DNA from: Terriglobia bacterium | GTDB taxonomy: Bacteria > Acidobacteriota > Terriglobia > JAIQFV01 | Reading direction: 5' to 3' | Length of the DNA: 64,000 nucleotides | Assembly (NCBI GenBank): GCA_020073085.1 | Contig: JAIQFV010000001.1 | Location: forward strand, 310,001 to 374,000 | Shown here: one piece after another, positions 45,416 through 54,186 of the stretch | Layout of the letters: each line of letters begins with the position of its first letter | Position numbering within the stretch: position 1 is the first letter of the stretch | Notes under the pieces: model-generated | Told to the model about the DNA's origin: nothing | Databases searched by the model: none | What the model saw: the letters and a program-made list of their open reading frames with translations, nothing else | Position numbers and translations under genes: made by a program

Positions 45416-45902
45416 ATATTCTCTTTATGCATCCCGGCCCCTAGTACAGCATAAACCCAGTGGTTTTAGATGATCTTTGACAACTGAAGTGAAGCCAATC
45501 CAAAAGCCGAACGCGAGTTCTTCAATCCGCAGGAGTGGCGGTACCGTCTTCAAAAAAGTAATTACCGCCTAATTTCTGGAACTGATCAGACCAATTCCAA
45601 AAACACCTGCAAACGCCCGCACACATCGAGGTAAATTGCCGATGTGAACAACCTACCTTTTATGGCGTGCCGCCTCATTCTTGCGGATCGAAGAACTTAC
45701 GACTACCTCCTGCACGGACAGGGTTTCACCTCCTGTTGAGTGGAAGATCACACGGCCTACGGACGCCCTCGGGTCAATGATCTTTGCGTGTTCTGGGTTG
45801 CTCTTTTCAATTACACACCTCTTTCCATAACGTGGTCTCCATCCGAGTCGTGTGCCTCCTGGTTTTTCCTGGAATGGGGGGGCAGACCTTAAGGAGGCTC
45901 TC

Positions 45903-46895
45903 ATGCTCAGCAGGCTTTTATTGTGGGCCGGGTTGAGTCTAACGATTGGACCGGCAGACGTCTGCGCGGACCAAGGCCCGCGCTTGAACCACCAGCCATC
46001 AGATTCCCCACTCGCCCTCCCAAGTCCGGAGGGAGGTCAAGCCCAACTCCCCGCGGCACTTCTCTCCCCCCAATCACGCCCTGCTGCCTCCGAAGTGCTG
46101 TTGAAAGGAATGATCCGGCCGCTGAGTCGACCCAAGACAGATGGAATTCTGGTAGCTCAGATGTCTCATCGCGGTCCCCTGGGACCGGTCGGGATTTCGA
46201 ATCGGCGCTCATCATTGGACCCCGAGTTCGAAACGTTGACTCATGCTCGCACCACCACTCCGAGCCGTGCTTCTTCTACCGGCACCCTTTTTGCTCAGGC
46301 CATCCCCAAGGAGGCCGAGGCCCAATACAAGAAGGCGACAGAACTCCTCAAGAAAGAAAAAAACGTCGAGGCCATCCAGGTTCTCCATCAGGCCCTTGAT
46401 CTCTATCCTGATTATTTTCTCGCCCTTCAAGCCCTGGGAGTCGTCTACGTCAGGGAAGGTCAATTTGAGGCGGCGCTGAAAACCTTGTCGCACGCCATCC
46501 AGGTCAACCCAAAATCGGACGTCTCCTTTCTATCCATAGGGATCGCACAGCTGAATCTCAACCGAATGGAAGAAAGCATTCAGTCTCTTCGACAATCCAC
46601 GGCACTCAATCCCCGATCTTCCAACGGCTACCTCATTCTCGGTTATGCCCTCATCAAGAGCGGTCATGCCCATGAGGCGGAGGATCCCCTCCAACTTGCA
46701 TTTCGTTTCGGAGGGGGCCGGGTGATCGAGTCGCAACTGTATCTCGCTAACGCCTACGAAAAGACTGGACGGTTTCACGACGCGGCCAACGCTCTCCAGC
46801 TCTATCTCAAACATGCCCCCAAGGGGACTGACAAGGTGAAGATCGAAACCATGATTGAAAGGTTGCAAAAGAAATCAGCGGAATCCGACAAGTGA
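45903..46895 (+). CDS. Exported tetratricopeptide repeat protein
   Basis: From the ATG at 45903, with AAGGAGG 7 nt upstream, the product has 330 residues. It has an N-terminal signal peptide (MLSRLLLWAGLSLTIG), a low-complexity region to about residue 150, then about four to five TPR units (from AEAQYKKATELLKKEKNVEAI to FHDAANALQLYLKHAPKG). TPR arrays mediate protein-protein contacts; no enzymatic domain is visible. It is the first coding gene after the second sigma-54-type promoter, so it may belong to the same regulon. Confidence 0.88.
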   Translation: MLSRLLLWAGLSLTIGPADVCADQGPRLNHQPSDSPLALPSPEGGQAQLPAALLSPQSRPAASEVLLKGMIRPLSRPKTDGILVAQMSHRGPLGPVGISNRRSSLDPEFETLTHARTTTPSRASSTGTLFAQAIPKEAEAQYKKATELLKKEKNVEAIQVLHQALDLYPDYFLALQALGVVYVREGQFEAALKTLSHAIQVNPKSDVSFLSIGIAQLNLNRMEESIQSLRQSTALNPRSSNGYLILGYALIKSGHAHEAEDPLQLAFRFGGGRVIESQLYLANAYEKTGRFHDAANALQLYLKHAPKGTDKVKIETMIERLQKKSAESDK

Positions 46896-47201
46896 TATCT
46901 CCAGAGATCCAGTGTTGGGATCCAGGGGCTGCTCCCCTTCCCGTTCCCCCGGGGGGCGGCCCGATTCATATTCTCTCCCTTCTGAAATGGACGTCCGTCC
47001 CTGTGACTTTAGTCATCGTTTCCATCATTGAAAACTTATAAGATCTTCCGGACAGTCAGAGATCCTCCTAGCCAATGGAGAAAGACCCGGCGACCTTGTT
47101 TGACCTCACGGGTAAACCCTGATCTCGAGGCAGCCCTGACTGACCAGCTTGACCGGCGGTAGAAGGACGACGGCAAGAATCAAACTCAGATCGGAGACTC
47201 C
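46896..47201 (+). other. Upstream region of the hemerythrin gene
   Basis: This 306-nt gap has no gene. It carries the perfect palindrome TGACTTTAGTCA at 47004-47015. No convincing -35/-10 pair was found, although a TTATAAG run occurs at 47036-47042. Confidence 0.45.
47004..47015. promoter_or_regulatory. TGAC-N4-GTCA palindrome upstream of the hemerythrin gene
   Basis: TGACTTTAGTCA has the half-site geometry of Crp/Fnr/Dnr-family operators (TTGA-N6-TCAA or TTGAC-N4-GTCAA). It lies about 187 nt before the hemerythrin ATG. A single 12-bp palindrome can arise by chance, so this is a suggestion only. Confidence 0.3.
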
Positions 47202-47687
47202 ATGACCACCCAAATCAAGGCCCATGCCACCGAGGAGCTGCGGCACGAGCACCAGTCCGTGCTCCAGTTGTTGAATGAGATGAACCGCGTACTGGATTCG
47301 GCAGACCTCTCTGTGACAGTTTCCTGGAAGCCGTTTTTCGAGGATGCATTAAAGTACTTCAAGAAGGATGTCGCCACTCACTTCAAGAAGGAAGAGGACG
47401 CCCTCTTTCCCGCCTTGGAAAGGTACATTGGCCGGGAAGGCGGGCCGATTGCCGTCATGCTGAACGAGCACCAACAGCACAACGCCCTCCTCGTGAAACT
47501 CAATGAAGCGGTGGCCGCGGGCGACCTGCCCGGGCTCCGTTCAGTGTGGGAGAATTTCAATCCCCTGTTGACCATGCATATCGTCAAGGAGGATTCGGTG
47601 CTGTTCCCGATGGCGGAACACATGCTCACCGAAGAGGAATGGAGCAGAGTGGGCCGCAGGATGGAGGAGCTCAACAAAGCACATTAA
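47202..47687 (+). CDS. Hemerythrin-like (HHE) domain protein
   Basis: A 161-residue four-helix-bundle protein. Potential di-iron ligands are visible as H-x-x-x-H/E patterns: ELRHEHQSVLQLL (about 13-25), VATHFKKEEDALFPAL, LNEHQQHNALLV and TMHIVKEDSVLFPMAEHML. Hemerythrin-like proteins bind O2 or NO, or protect iron-sulphur centres. Nearby ferredoxins, a ferredoxin oxidoreductase and the sigma-54 elements suggest a role at low oxygen, but this is inference from context. Confidence 0.92.
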   Translation: MTTQIKAHATEELRHEHQSVLQLLNEMNRVLDSADLSVTVSWKPFFEDALKYFKKDVATHFKKEEDALFPALERYIGREGGPIAVMLNEHQQHNALLVKLNEAVAAGDLPGLRSVWENFNPLLTMHIVKEDSVLFPMAEHMLTEEEWSRVGRRMEELNKAH

Positions 47688-47862
47688 GGAAACCCGATAG
47701 GCAGGAAAACAAGAAATCAAATGCGGAAATGGAAGCCAGGGGCGCAAATAGATGTGGCCCTGATCTGACTCCCGCCGATCCCCTCCGGCGTTGCCAAGCG
47801 CCTTGTCGACCTCTGACTTCCTCGGCGTGAGGGCTTAATTTGGTATCGCCAGAAGTCAAATG

Positions 47863-47950
47863 TGGTGCGGGGGAAGGGACTTGAACCCTCACGCCCTTTT
47901 GGGGCTTGAGATTTTAAGTCTCATGCGTCTGCCGATTCCGCCACCCCCGC
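47863..47950 (-). tRNA. tRNA-Leu (anticodon UAA)
   Basis: On the minus strand the acceptor stem GCGGGGG pairs with CCCCCGC, followed by A and an encoded CCA (47863-47865). The anticodon stem TGAGA/TCTCA encloses the loop CTTAAAA, giving anticodon TAA (Leu). A long variable arm is present, as expected for a class II tRNA, and the T arm reads GAGGGTTCAAGTCCCTT. Length is 88 nt including CCA. Confidence 0.97.
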
Positions 47951-48329
47951 GTCCGTCACTGAGGCAAGAATATACTCGCAGGGTGCGGAAAAAGGCAAAT
48001 AAATGCCCCTCATCTCCCTCCGTTCTCGGCGAAGAGCGGATTGAAAGCAAGACCCTATTTCGGACGAGCCGGAACCAAACCCGGGTTTTATTAGGAAGCC
48101 AGGAACACAGGAGGATCAGTTATTGAGGGAAGGCCCGCCGGGAGGGAGCCTCAGATTCTCTTTAGATTGGGGCCTTCAACTTCCTATATTCCTGGTCTCC
48201 TAATGATGAATTCTCTTGCCCTCGTCGGGACAAATTCTGCTGATCAGTCACTTCTCGCATTCCCCATTTTTTCCCGAAACAGCGATTCCCCCTTTGAGGT
48301 TTCTTGGAGACCCCATCGTCGCCACAGGA
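47951..48329. other. Gene-free region between tRNA-Leu and nrdJ
   Basis: About 380 nt. It contains the tRNA promoter near the tRNA end. The rest shows no supported coding frame, no repeat also seen elsewhere and no clear terminator for nrdJ. Confidence 0.5.
47969..47998 (-). promoter_or_regulatory. Probable promoter of tRNA-Leu
   Basis: Minus-strand -35 TTGCCT (47998-47993) and -10 TATATT (47974-47969) are separated by 18 nt. The -10 lies 19 nt before the mature 5' end, a short leader typical of tRNA genes. Confidence 0.55.
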
Positions 48330-50231
48330 CTAGACCTGGCAGACGGTATAACCGCAAACGCGGCAGTGAAGGCAGCCGCTGGAATGCTCAATGGGACCGC
48401 CGCACTCCCCGCAGATTTCATTCGCCAATTCTGCGCGTTCCGTTTCCCCCCACCCTGAGATGACCGTTGCTTCGCGTTGTGTGATCGACTTGAGCTCGAA
48501 TTGAACTGCGGGCTTCCGGAGCACCTGGTGCCGCTTGCTGGTGTCACGGAAGATGGTAATTCCCTTACAGCCCATTTCATGGGCCAGCCGGTACACTTCC
48601 GCCACATCCTCAACGCTCGCGCTCGCCCGGAGGTTCACCGTCTTGCTGACGGCGCTGTCGGTGAATTGCTGAAAAGTCGCTTGCATGCGAACGTGGTCAG
48701 AGGGGGCGATGTCATGCGCCGTTTTGAAAATCTTTTTCACGTCTTCGGGAATTGCGAAGGCGTGTCTCCCATCATTCCCCAGGTCCGCGATCGAACCCTG
48801 CTCGGCGAGGGCTTCCATCAAGCGTTCAGAGAAGAATCCACGATCCCGCGCGACGGCGGCAAAGGCCGGGTGGATCTCGACGGCGCGCTCCTCGCCCAGA
48901 ATGTTCCGGAAGTAGGAGAGCGCGAAAAGGGGCTCGATCCCACTGGAGCAATCCGCAATCAGGCTTAGAGTCCCGGTCGGTGCAATGGTGGTGACCGTGG
49001 CGTTGCGGAGCCGCTCTCCTCCGGCCACGTCATAACGGGAGCCTCTGAAATTGGGAAAGACCCCGCGCTGTTCCGCCAGCTCGCACGAGGCCTCGCGGGC
49101 CTCCCGTTGCAGGGTTGACATCACGTGCTCGCCGAACTTCCGGGCATCCATCGAATCATAAGCGATCCCCATCTGGATCAAAACATCCGCAAAGCCCATC
49201 AGGCCGAGGCCGATCTTCCGATTGCCATGCGTGATTTCCGCCGTTTTCTCCAGGGGGTATTGATTGGCCTCAATCACGTCATCGAGGAAACGTACCGCCC
49301 AGCGGACCGTTTCCTGAAATTTTTCCAGGTCGAACCTGCCGTCCATCATATGCGCGGCCAAATTGATGGAGCCGAGGTTGCATGATTCGTATGGGAGCAG
49401 GGGCTGCTCTCCGCACGGATTGGTCGCCTCGATCGCCCCCTTGTGCGCGGTGGGGTTGTCGCGGTTGATCCGGTCCAGAAACACCAACCCGGGATCGCCC
49501 GTCGCCCAGGCCAGTTCGGTGACCTTCTCAAAGAGCTCGCGCGCATGCATCGACCCCTGCGGCTTGCCAGTCCGGGGATTGACCAGTTCAAACGAATCAT
49601 CCTTTTTGAGCCGATCCATGAAGTCGTCTGTGACGGCAACGGAGAGGTTGAAGTTATTGAGAGATTCGTCATTTGACTTGCTGGTGACAAACTCCATGAT
49701 GTCGGGGTGATCGTAACGGAGCACGGCCATATTGGCGCCGGCGCGCGCTCCCCCGAGTCGGTTGATCTCGGTAGAGTAGTTGTACAGCCGCATGAAGGAA
49801 ACGGGCCCGGAAGAGATGCCCCGGGTCGAGGCCACGTCATCATTGCGCGGCCGCAACCGGGAGAAAGAAAAACCGGTACCACCCCCGCTTTTCTGAATAA
49901 GCGCCGCGTCCCGGAGAGTCGAGTAAATCGATTCCATCGAGTCCTCGATCGGCAGAACAAAACATCCCGAGAGCTGGCCGAGCGGTGTTCCGGCGTTCCT
50001 CAAGGTGGGGGAATTGGGCAAGAACTCCAGCGTGGCCATCATGTCGAAAAACTTCTGCTCAACCTCTTCTAAAGAAAGCGCCCCCTTGTAATGGGCTTCG
50101 GATTGAGACACGGCTTGAGCAACCCGGCGGAACAGCTCCTCCACGGTCTCGCAGACTTTCCCTTCGGGGTCGCGCCTGAGATAACGCTTCTCGAACACCA
50201 TCTGAGCATTGGAGGTGAGATTCATACCCAT
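48330..50231 (-). CDS. nrdJ: Adenosylcobalamin-dependent ribonucleotide reductase (class II)
   Basis: A 633-residue class II RNR that makes deoxyribonucleotides using coenzyme B12. Core motifs are LSGCFVLPIEDSME (first active-site Cys), NPCGEQPLLPYESCNLGS (radical Cys and Glu), TIAPTGTLSLIADCSSG and KTVNLR. The C-terminal tail carries a zinc ribbon CGECGGPIEHSSGCLHC followed by CGYTVC, as in many NrdJ proteins. Because B12 replaces an oxygen-dependent cofactor, the enzyme works with or without oxygen. No cobalamin riboswitch was found in the 147 nt upstream. Confidence 0.95.
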   Translation of the reverse strand: MGMNLTSNAQMVFEKRYLRRDPEGKVCETVEELFRRVAQAVSQSEAHYKGALSLEEVEQKFFDMMATLEFLPNSPTLRNAGTPLGQLSGCFVLPIEDSMESIYSTLRDAALIQKSGGGTGFSFSRLRPRNDDVASTRGISSGPVSFMRLYNYSTEINRLGGARAGANMAVLRYDHPDIMEFVTSKSNDESLNNFNLSVAVTDDFMDRLKKDDSFELVNPRTGKPQGSMHARELFEKVTELAWATGDPGLVFLDRINRDNPTAHKGAIEATNPCGEQPLLPYESCNLGSINLAAHMMDGRFDLEKFQETVRWAVRFLDDVIEANQYPLEKTAEITHGNRKIGLGLMGFADVLIQMGIAYDSMDARKFGEHVMSTLQREAREASCELAEQRGVFPNFRGSRYDVAGGERLRNATVTTIAPTGTLSLIADCSSGIEPLFALSYFRNILGEERAVEIHPAFAAVARDRGFFSERLMEALAEQGSIADLGNDGRHAFAIPEDVKKIFKTAHDIAPSDHVRMQATFQQFTDSAVSKTVNLRASASVEDVAEVYRLAHEMGCKGITIFRDTSKRHQVLRKPAVQFELKSITQREATVISGWGETERAELANEICGECGGPIEHSSGCLHCRVCGYTVCQV

Positions 50232-50378
50232 AATCTACCAGAAGAAAAAGCGAACATAAAGCGAAAACTGAACCACATGCCCTTGCCTCTCATCGCACGG
50301 GAGGCTTCCGCAAACCGCCTCCGGGTCCAGCCCGCCGGAGGGCTTGAAACATAAGTATTATCCCCATTCATCTTGCGC

Positions 50379-51281
50379 TTAGCGATCAAAAAACTCCAGG
50401 ATGGCCGGGGTGATGTCGGCCAGGGACCGTACCCTTCTGGCAAAAAACTGAGCGTCGCGCCCGAAGGCCAACAACGGGACGGGATTTCGGGTGTGCGACT
50501 TCGTCGCGGGATCCTCCAGGTTTCCATGATCGCTGGTCACCAGCAAAGTGTGGGATTGAAAATCAAATCGAGCACACACCCCCGTCAATAAGCGATCGAG
50601 TTTGTACACTTCGATCAACGCGCGATCGAAACTCTTTCGGTGCCCCACCAGATCGCTCAGAAAATATTCGTAAAAGGTAAAGTCGTGGCGGAGGGAGATC
50701 TTGACAAGGATTTCACCCGCCTGCTCTGGAGTCCGCACCTCCAGGGAAAACCCCCGCGCATTCAAATAGGAATTCGTGAATTCCTGGTACAACGCCCCCC
50801 CCGAGGCCACCGCGGCGATGTCATTCAAGGGGATCCCGGCGGCGGTCACCGACGCTGTGGAAACGGAAACGTAATGTCTCGCCAGCGGCGATGTGAAAAA
50901 CTCCGGTTGATACGCATTGGCGAAGGTGGCATCCAACCCTTTTTTCTTGAGCTTCACAAAAACTGATTCCCGCGAGAGCAATTCCCGCAGTTCGCGGTTG
51001 GGGAAGCCGTTCAGATGTCGGCCAAGCAACCGGGCGGCATTCACGCCGGAGAGGATAGAGGCCTGACCAGTCGCGCTCTGCGGGAGCCCGCCTACCCCCA
51101 GGGTGGCGTCAATCGCCTTCCCGTATCCCGCAAACTCCCGAAAAATCGTGCGGCGTCGAAATGAAAAGAACCTTGAAGGGAGGAACTGAAAAGGGTTCAG
51201 GCGCCTGGCTCTTTGCGCCAAACCCACTCCGTCGAAGAAGACAAATAATATTTTTCTCTGTGGTGGCTTTAAACGGGGCAC
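50379..51281 (-). CDS. Alkaline phosphatase/iPGM-superfamily metalloenzyme
   Basis: A 300-residue protein starting at GTG. Metal-binding motifs of the superfamily are present: ILFVFFDGVGL at the N-terminus, GLPQSATGQASILSGVNAA with the candidate Ser/Thr nucleophile, and VTSDHGNLED followed by SHTRNPVPLLAFG near the C-terminus, which closely resembles the end of cofactor-independent phosphoglycerate mutase. It lacks the length and inserted domain of true iPGM (about 510 residues), so the substrate is unknown. It lies just after the hppA terminator and needs its own promoter or read-through. Confidence 0.78.
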   Translation of the reverse strand: MPRLKPPQRKILFVFFDGVGLAQRARRLNPFQFLPSRFFSFRRRTIFREFAGYGKAIDATLGVGGLPQSATGQASILSGVNAARLLGRHLNGFPNRELRELLSRESVFVKLKKKGLDATFANAYQPEFFTSPLARHYVSVSTASVTAAGIPLNDIAAVASGGALYQEFTNSYLNARGFSLEVRTPEQAGEILVKISLRHDFTFYEYFLSDLVGHRKSFDRALIEVYKLDRLLTGVCARFDFQSHTLLVTSDHGNLEDPATKSHTRNPVPLLAFGRDAQFFARRVRSLADITPAILEFFDR

Positions 51282-51292
51282 GGGTCACACAT

Positions 51293-51332
51293 CAAAAGAA
51301 AAGCGGCGACCCAACCGTCTCTGGATCGCCGC
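51293..51332 (-). terminator. Intrinsic terminator downstream of hppA
   Basis: On the minus strand GCGGCGA (51332-51326) pairs with TCGCCGC (51309-51303) and is followed directly by TTTTCTTTT. It begins 17 nt after the hppA stop. Confidence 0.8.
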
Positions 51333-51348
51333 CCGGATCTTCAGAAAA

Positions 51349-53556
51349 CTATCTAATGAACAGGGGAGCCAGAACCAGCGTGATGGTGGAAAGCAGCTTG
51401 ATCAGCACGTGGAGGGACGGCCCGGCCGTGTCTTTAAAGGGATCGCCGACCGTATCTCCGACGACAGCCGCCTTGTGAGGGTCGGATTTCTTCCCCACCA
51501 CCTTGCCGTCCACCGTAAACAGGCCCGATTCAATAAACTTCTTGGCATTGTCCCACGCGCCGCCGCTGTTGTTCAGGAACAGGGCCATCAGGATTCCAGC
51601 AATTGTGCCCACCATGAGCAGGGCTGCAACGGACTCGGCCGCAATCGTTTTGTCCTGGGCCGTGATAAACATGCGGAATAGTACTCCGACGGCAACAGGC
51701 ATCCCGACCGCCACCAGTCCGGGAGCGATCATCTGCTTGAGGGCCCCGCGCGTCACGATGTCAACACAACGGGCATAATCGGGTTTCTCCGTCCCCTCCA
51801 TGATCCCGGGCTTCTCTTTAAACTGGGTCCGGACCTCCGCGATGACGGATTGTGCTGCCCGCCCCACTGCTTTTATCGCGAGGGCGGAGAAGAAGAACAC
51901 CAACATGGCTCCCAGCAGGCCTCCGACAAAAACCGCGGGCTTGGCAATGTCGACCCGGTGAAAAAGTGTTTCTCCTTCAGAGCCCAGGTAAAGGCGCACT
52001 TCGTCCATGTAAGCGGAAAACAGCAGGAAGGCTGCCAGCGCCGCCGATCCAATGGCATAACCCTTTGTGAGGGCCTTGGTCGTATTGCCGACAGCGTCCA
52101 GACGATCTGTCTTCTTGCGAATCTCTTCGGGTTGCTTGGACATTTCCACGATTCCGCCGGCGTTATCGGTGATCGGCCCGAAAGTGTCCATCGCCAAAAT
52201 GTATGCCGCGGAGCCCAGCATCCCCATGGTGGCGACGGCGGTTCCAAACAGCCCTCCGTTCGGGACGGCCCATTCCCCCAAATGATAGGAGGCGAGGATG
52301 GCAATCGATATCGTAATCACGGGCAAAAGGACGCACTCCATCCCTACCGAGATTCCGGAAATAATATTGGTGGCTGGCCCGGTGATGGAGGCATTGGCAA
52401 TCTCCTGAACGGGCCGATACCGGTATTCGGTGTAATACTGGGTGATCCAAACAAAAGCCCACGAGGTCAGCACCCCAATCACCCCGCAGATGAAAAACTT
52501 CCACCAGGCATCGGGATCATTCGAGCTGGAGAGCAACCACTTCGTGGCCCCAAAAAACGCGACGATCACCAGCGTGGCTGTGACCGCATAACCCCGGTTC
52601 AACGCGGACATCGGATCCTGGCCCTGTTCCTTGGTTTTGACGATCAAGATTCCGATGATGGAGGCAATCAAGCCGAAAGCGCGGGCAACCAGGGGGAACA
52701 TCATTACCCCGACGATGCCATACGCGAAAGGCATATTCATCCTTTGCGCCGACGCCGCCAGGGTCGCACCCAGGATCATTGCCCCAATGTTTTCGGCTGC
52801 CGTGGACTCAAACAGGTCAGCCCCTCGACCGGCGCAGTCGCCCACATTGTCTCCGACCAGGTCGGCAATTACCGCCGGGTTGCGGGGATCATCTTCCGGG
52901 ATCCCTGCTTCCACCTTCCCCACCAGGTCCGCACCGACATCGGCGGCCTTGGTGTAAATGCCTCCGCCCAGCTGTGCGAATAAGGCAACAAAAGAGGCGC
53001 CAAAACCATATCCCACGATCAGCAAAGGAATCTTTTCCTTGGCAACCTCGGGCGCAAAGGTGCTGACCAGCCAGTACAAGCCTCCCACGCCGAACAGCGA
53101 CATGGCCACGACAAACAGGCCGGACACCGCGCCTCCCCGCAACGCGATCTGGAGGGCCTTGTTCAGCGAAGACCGTGCGGCCGACGCCGAGCGGACATTG
53201 GAGCGAATCGAAACCCACATCCCGACATACCCCGCAAAGACGGAGCAGGCCGCCCCGAGCAGAAAGGAGAGCGTGATCCAGAACGCGAGTCCCGTCGACG
53301 TCGCCACAGGATCGAAACTGTGATGTGATCGGATAAACGCGTATAGAACAAAGATGACCACAGCCAACACGACTGCCAGCAGCACAATCGTGCCGTTTTG
53401 ACGACGCAAGAATGCCTCCGCACCTTCCTTGATGGCATTGGAAATGACTTGCATTTCCTTCGGCCCTTGATCCTGGCTCAAGACCCAACGGGCCAGCAGG
53501 ACAGCCACCAACAAAGACAAGAGACTAATCCCAATAACGATCGGCAGAAAGACCAT
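51349..53556 (-). CDS. hppA: Membrane-bound proton-translocating pyrophosphatase
   Basis: A 735-residue integral membrane protein with about 16 hydrophobic segments that couples PPi hydrolysis to ion pumping. Substrate-binding motifs are present: YTKAADVGADLVGKVEAGIP, DDPRNPAVIADLVGDNVGDC, DTFGPITDNAGGI and the C-terminal GDTVGDPFKDTAGPSL. The segment GNTTKALTKGYAIGSA has Lys where K+-dependent enzymes have Ala, so by the established rule this is a K+-independent enzyme, a class that pumps H+. It can recover energy from biosynthetic PPi, useful under energy limitation. Confidence 0.97.
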   Translation of the reverse strand: MVFLPIVIGISLLSLLVAVLLARWVLSQDQGPKEMQVISNAIKEGAEAFLRRQNGTIVLLAVVLAVVIFVLYAFIRSHHSFDPVATSTGLAFWITLSFLLGAACSVFAGYVGMWVSIRSNVRSASAARSSLNKALQIALRGGAVSGLFVVAMSLFGVGGLYWLVSTFAPEVAKEKIPLLIVGYGFGASFVALFAQLGGGIYTKAADVGADLVGKVEAGIPEDDPRNPAVIADLVGDNVGDCAGRGADLFESTAAENIGAMILGATLAASAQRMNMPFAYGIVGVMMFPLVARAFGLIASIIGILIVKTKEQGQDPMSALNRGYAVTATLVIVAFFGATKWLLSSSNDPDAWWKFFICGVIGVLTSWAFVWITQYYTEYRYRPVQEIANASITGPATNIISGISVGMECVLLPVITISIAILASYHLGEWAVPNGGLFGTAVATMGMLGSAAYILAMDTFGPITDNAGGIVEMSKQPEEIRKKTDRLDAVGNTTKALTKGYAIGSAALAAFLLFSAYMDEVRLYLGSEGETLFHRVDIAKPAVFVGGLLGAMLVFFFSALAIKAVGRAAQSVIAEVRTQFKEKPGIMEGTEKPDYARCVDIVTRGALKQMIAPGLVAVGMPVAVGVLFRMFITAQDKTIAAESVAALLMVGTIAGILMALFLNNSGGAWDNAKKFIESGLFTVDGKVVGKKSDPHKAAVVGDTVGDPFKDTAGPSLHVLIKLLSTITLVLAPLFIR

Positions 53557-53707
53557 ACGTGATCCTCCAGATTGTCTTACATCGAGGGGTTAGGGGCGCA
53601 CGAGAATCCCCGCACGCTGGGATCATTTGAATCGCGAGTGCAAATTTGAGTCCTGAAATGAAGCGAAGATAATGCGAAGTGCTCTCAGACCAATGAAGCG
53701 ACCTGAG

Positions 53708-53736
53708 TATATATCACAACTATTTTATTTGCGCAA
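53708..53736 (-). promoter_or_regulatory. Candidate sigma-70 promoter of hppA
   Basis: Minus-strand -35 TTGCGC (53736-53731) and -10 TATATA (53713-53708) are separated by 17 nt. The predicted leader is about 145 nt. Confidence 0.5.
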
Positions 53737-53778
53737 TTCGCGCCCCCCTTTCTGCTGCTGTGGACAGGCCCGGCTTCC

Positions 53779-53807
53779 TTGCTATTTCAATTTCCCGGTG
53801 ATATGAT
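53779..53807 (+). promoter_or_regulatory. Candidate sigma-70 promoter of the ytxH-like gene
   Basis: Plus-strand -35 TTGCTA (53779-53784) and -10 TATGAT (53802-53807) are separated by 17 nt. The leader to the ATG at 53887 would be about 73 nt. Confidence 0.5.
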
Positions 53808-53886
53808 GGCAGAGAATCGATAATTGTGAGTACTATAGCGCCACCGTGTTTTCAATCTAATGGATTATTGACGCTGGAGGTTTCTT

Positions 53887-54186
53887 ATGGGAGAGAATAA
53901 CGACACAGGCAGCAAGGTTCTTTTCTTTGTGGTAGGAGCGGGAATTGGCGCCGTCATTGCGCTTCTCTTCGCTCCCCGGTCAGGCAAAGAGACGCGCGAA
54001 CTCCTCGCCCAGAAGGCCGTTGAGGGGAGAGAGTACTTGACCTCGACTGCCAGAAACGTTCAGGATAAGACCCAAGAGGTTCTCGACCAGACCAAGGAGA
54101 CGCTGACCCAGAAAAAATCACAGATTTCAGCGGCCCTCGAAGCCGGCAAACAAGCCTATCGCGACGAAAAATCCAAAGCGAATTAA
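53887..54186 (+). CDS. YtxH-domain protein
   Basis: A 99-residue protein with a glycine-rich membrane segment (VLFFVVGAGIGAVIALLFAPRSGKETRELL), which is the YtxH signature, followed by a charged helical region rich in Lys, Gln and Thr (about 40-99) that probably forms a coiled coil. YtxH proteins are small stress-associated membrane proteins of unknown mechanism. GGAGG precedes the ATG. The next gene encodes another small coiled-coil membrane protein, so the two may act together. Confidence 0.9.
   Translation: MGENNDTGSKVLFFVVGAGIGAVIALLFAPRSGKETRELLAQKAVEGREYLTSTARNVQDKTQEVLDQTKETLTQKKSQISAALEAGKQAYRDEKSKAN

Larger units (their letters stand above)
45030..45902 (+). other. Long gene-free control region with a second sigma-54-type promoter
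   Basis: This 873-nt gap follows maeB. It contains the palindrome at 45270-45283 and the -24/-12 element at 45399-45415. From the predicted start near 45427 to the next gene there would be a leader of about 475 nt with only mini-ORFs (for example ATG CAT CCC GGC CCC TAG). A stem CACATCG / CGATGTG lies at about 45623-45647. The minus-strand frame 45653-45904 is not convincing. Confidence 0.55.
53557..53886. other. Divergent promoter region between hppA and ytxH
   Basis: This 330-nt region contains no gene. It holds one promoter candidate on each strand (listed separately), consistent with divergent transcription. Confidence 0.6.

Noticed and set aside
45653-45904. 83-codon minus-strand frame in the long gap after maeB
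   Set aside because: It has some protein-like stretches (KIIDPRASVGRVIF) but no family, no ribosome binding site and overlaps the TPR gene start; kept as a possibility only.
51850-52983. 377-codon plus-strand frame
   Set aside because: Antisense shadow of hppA, full of Gln, Gly and His as expected from reversed membrane-protein codons.
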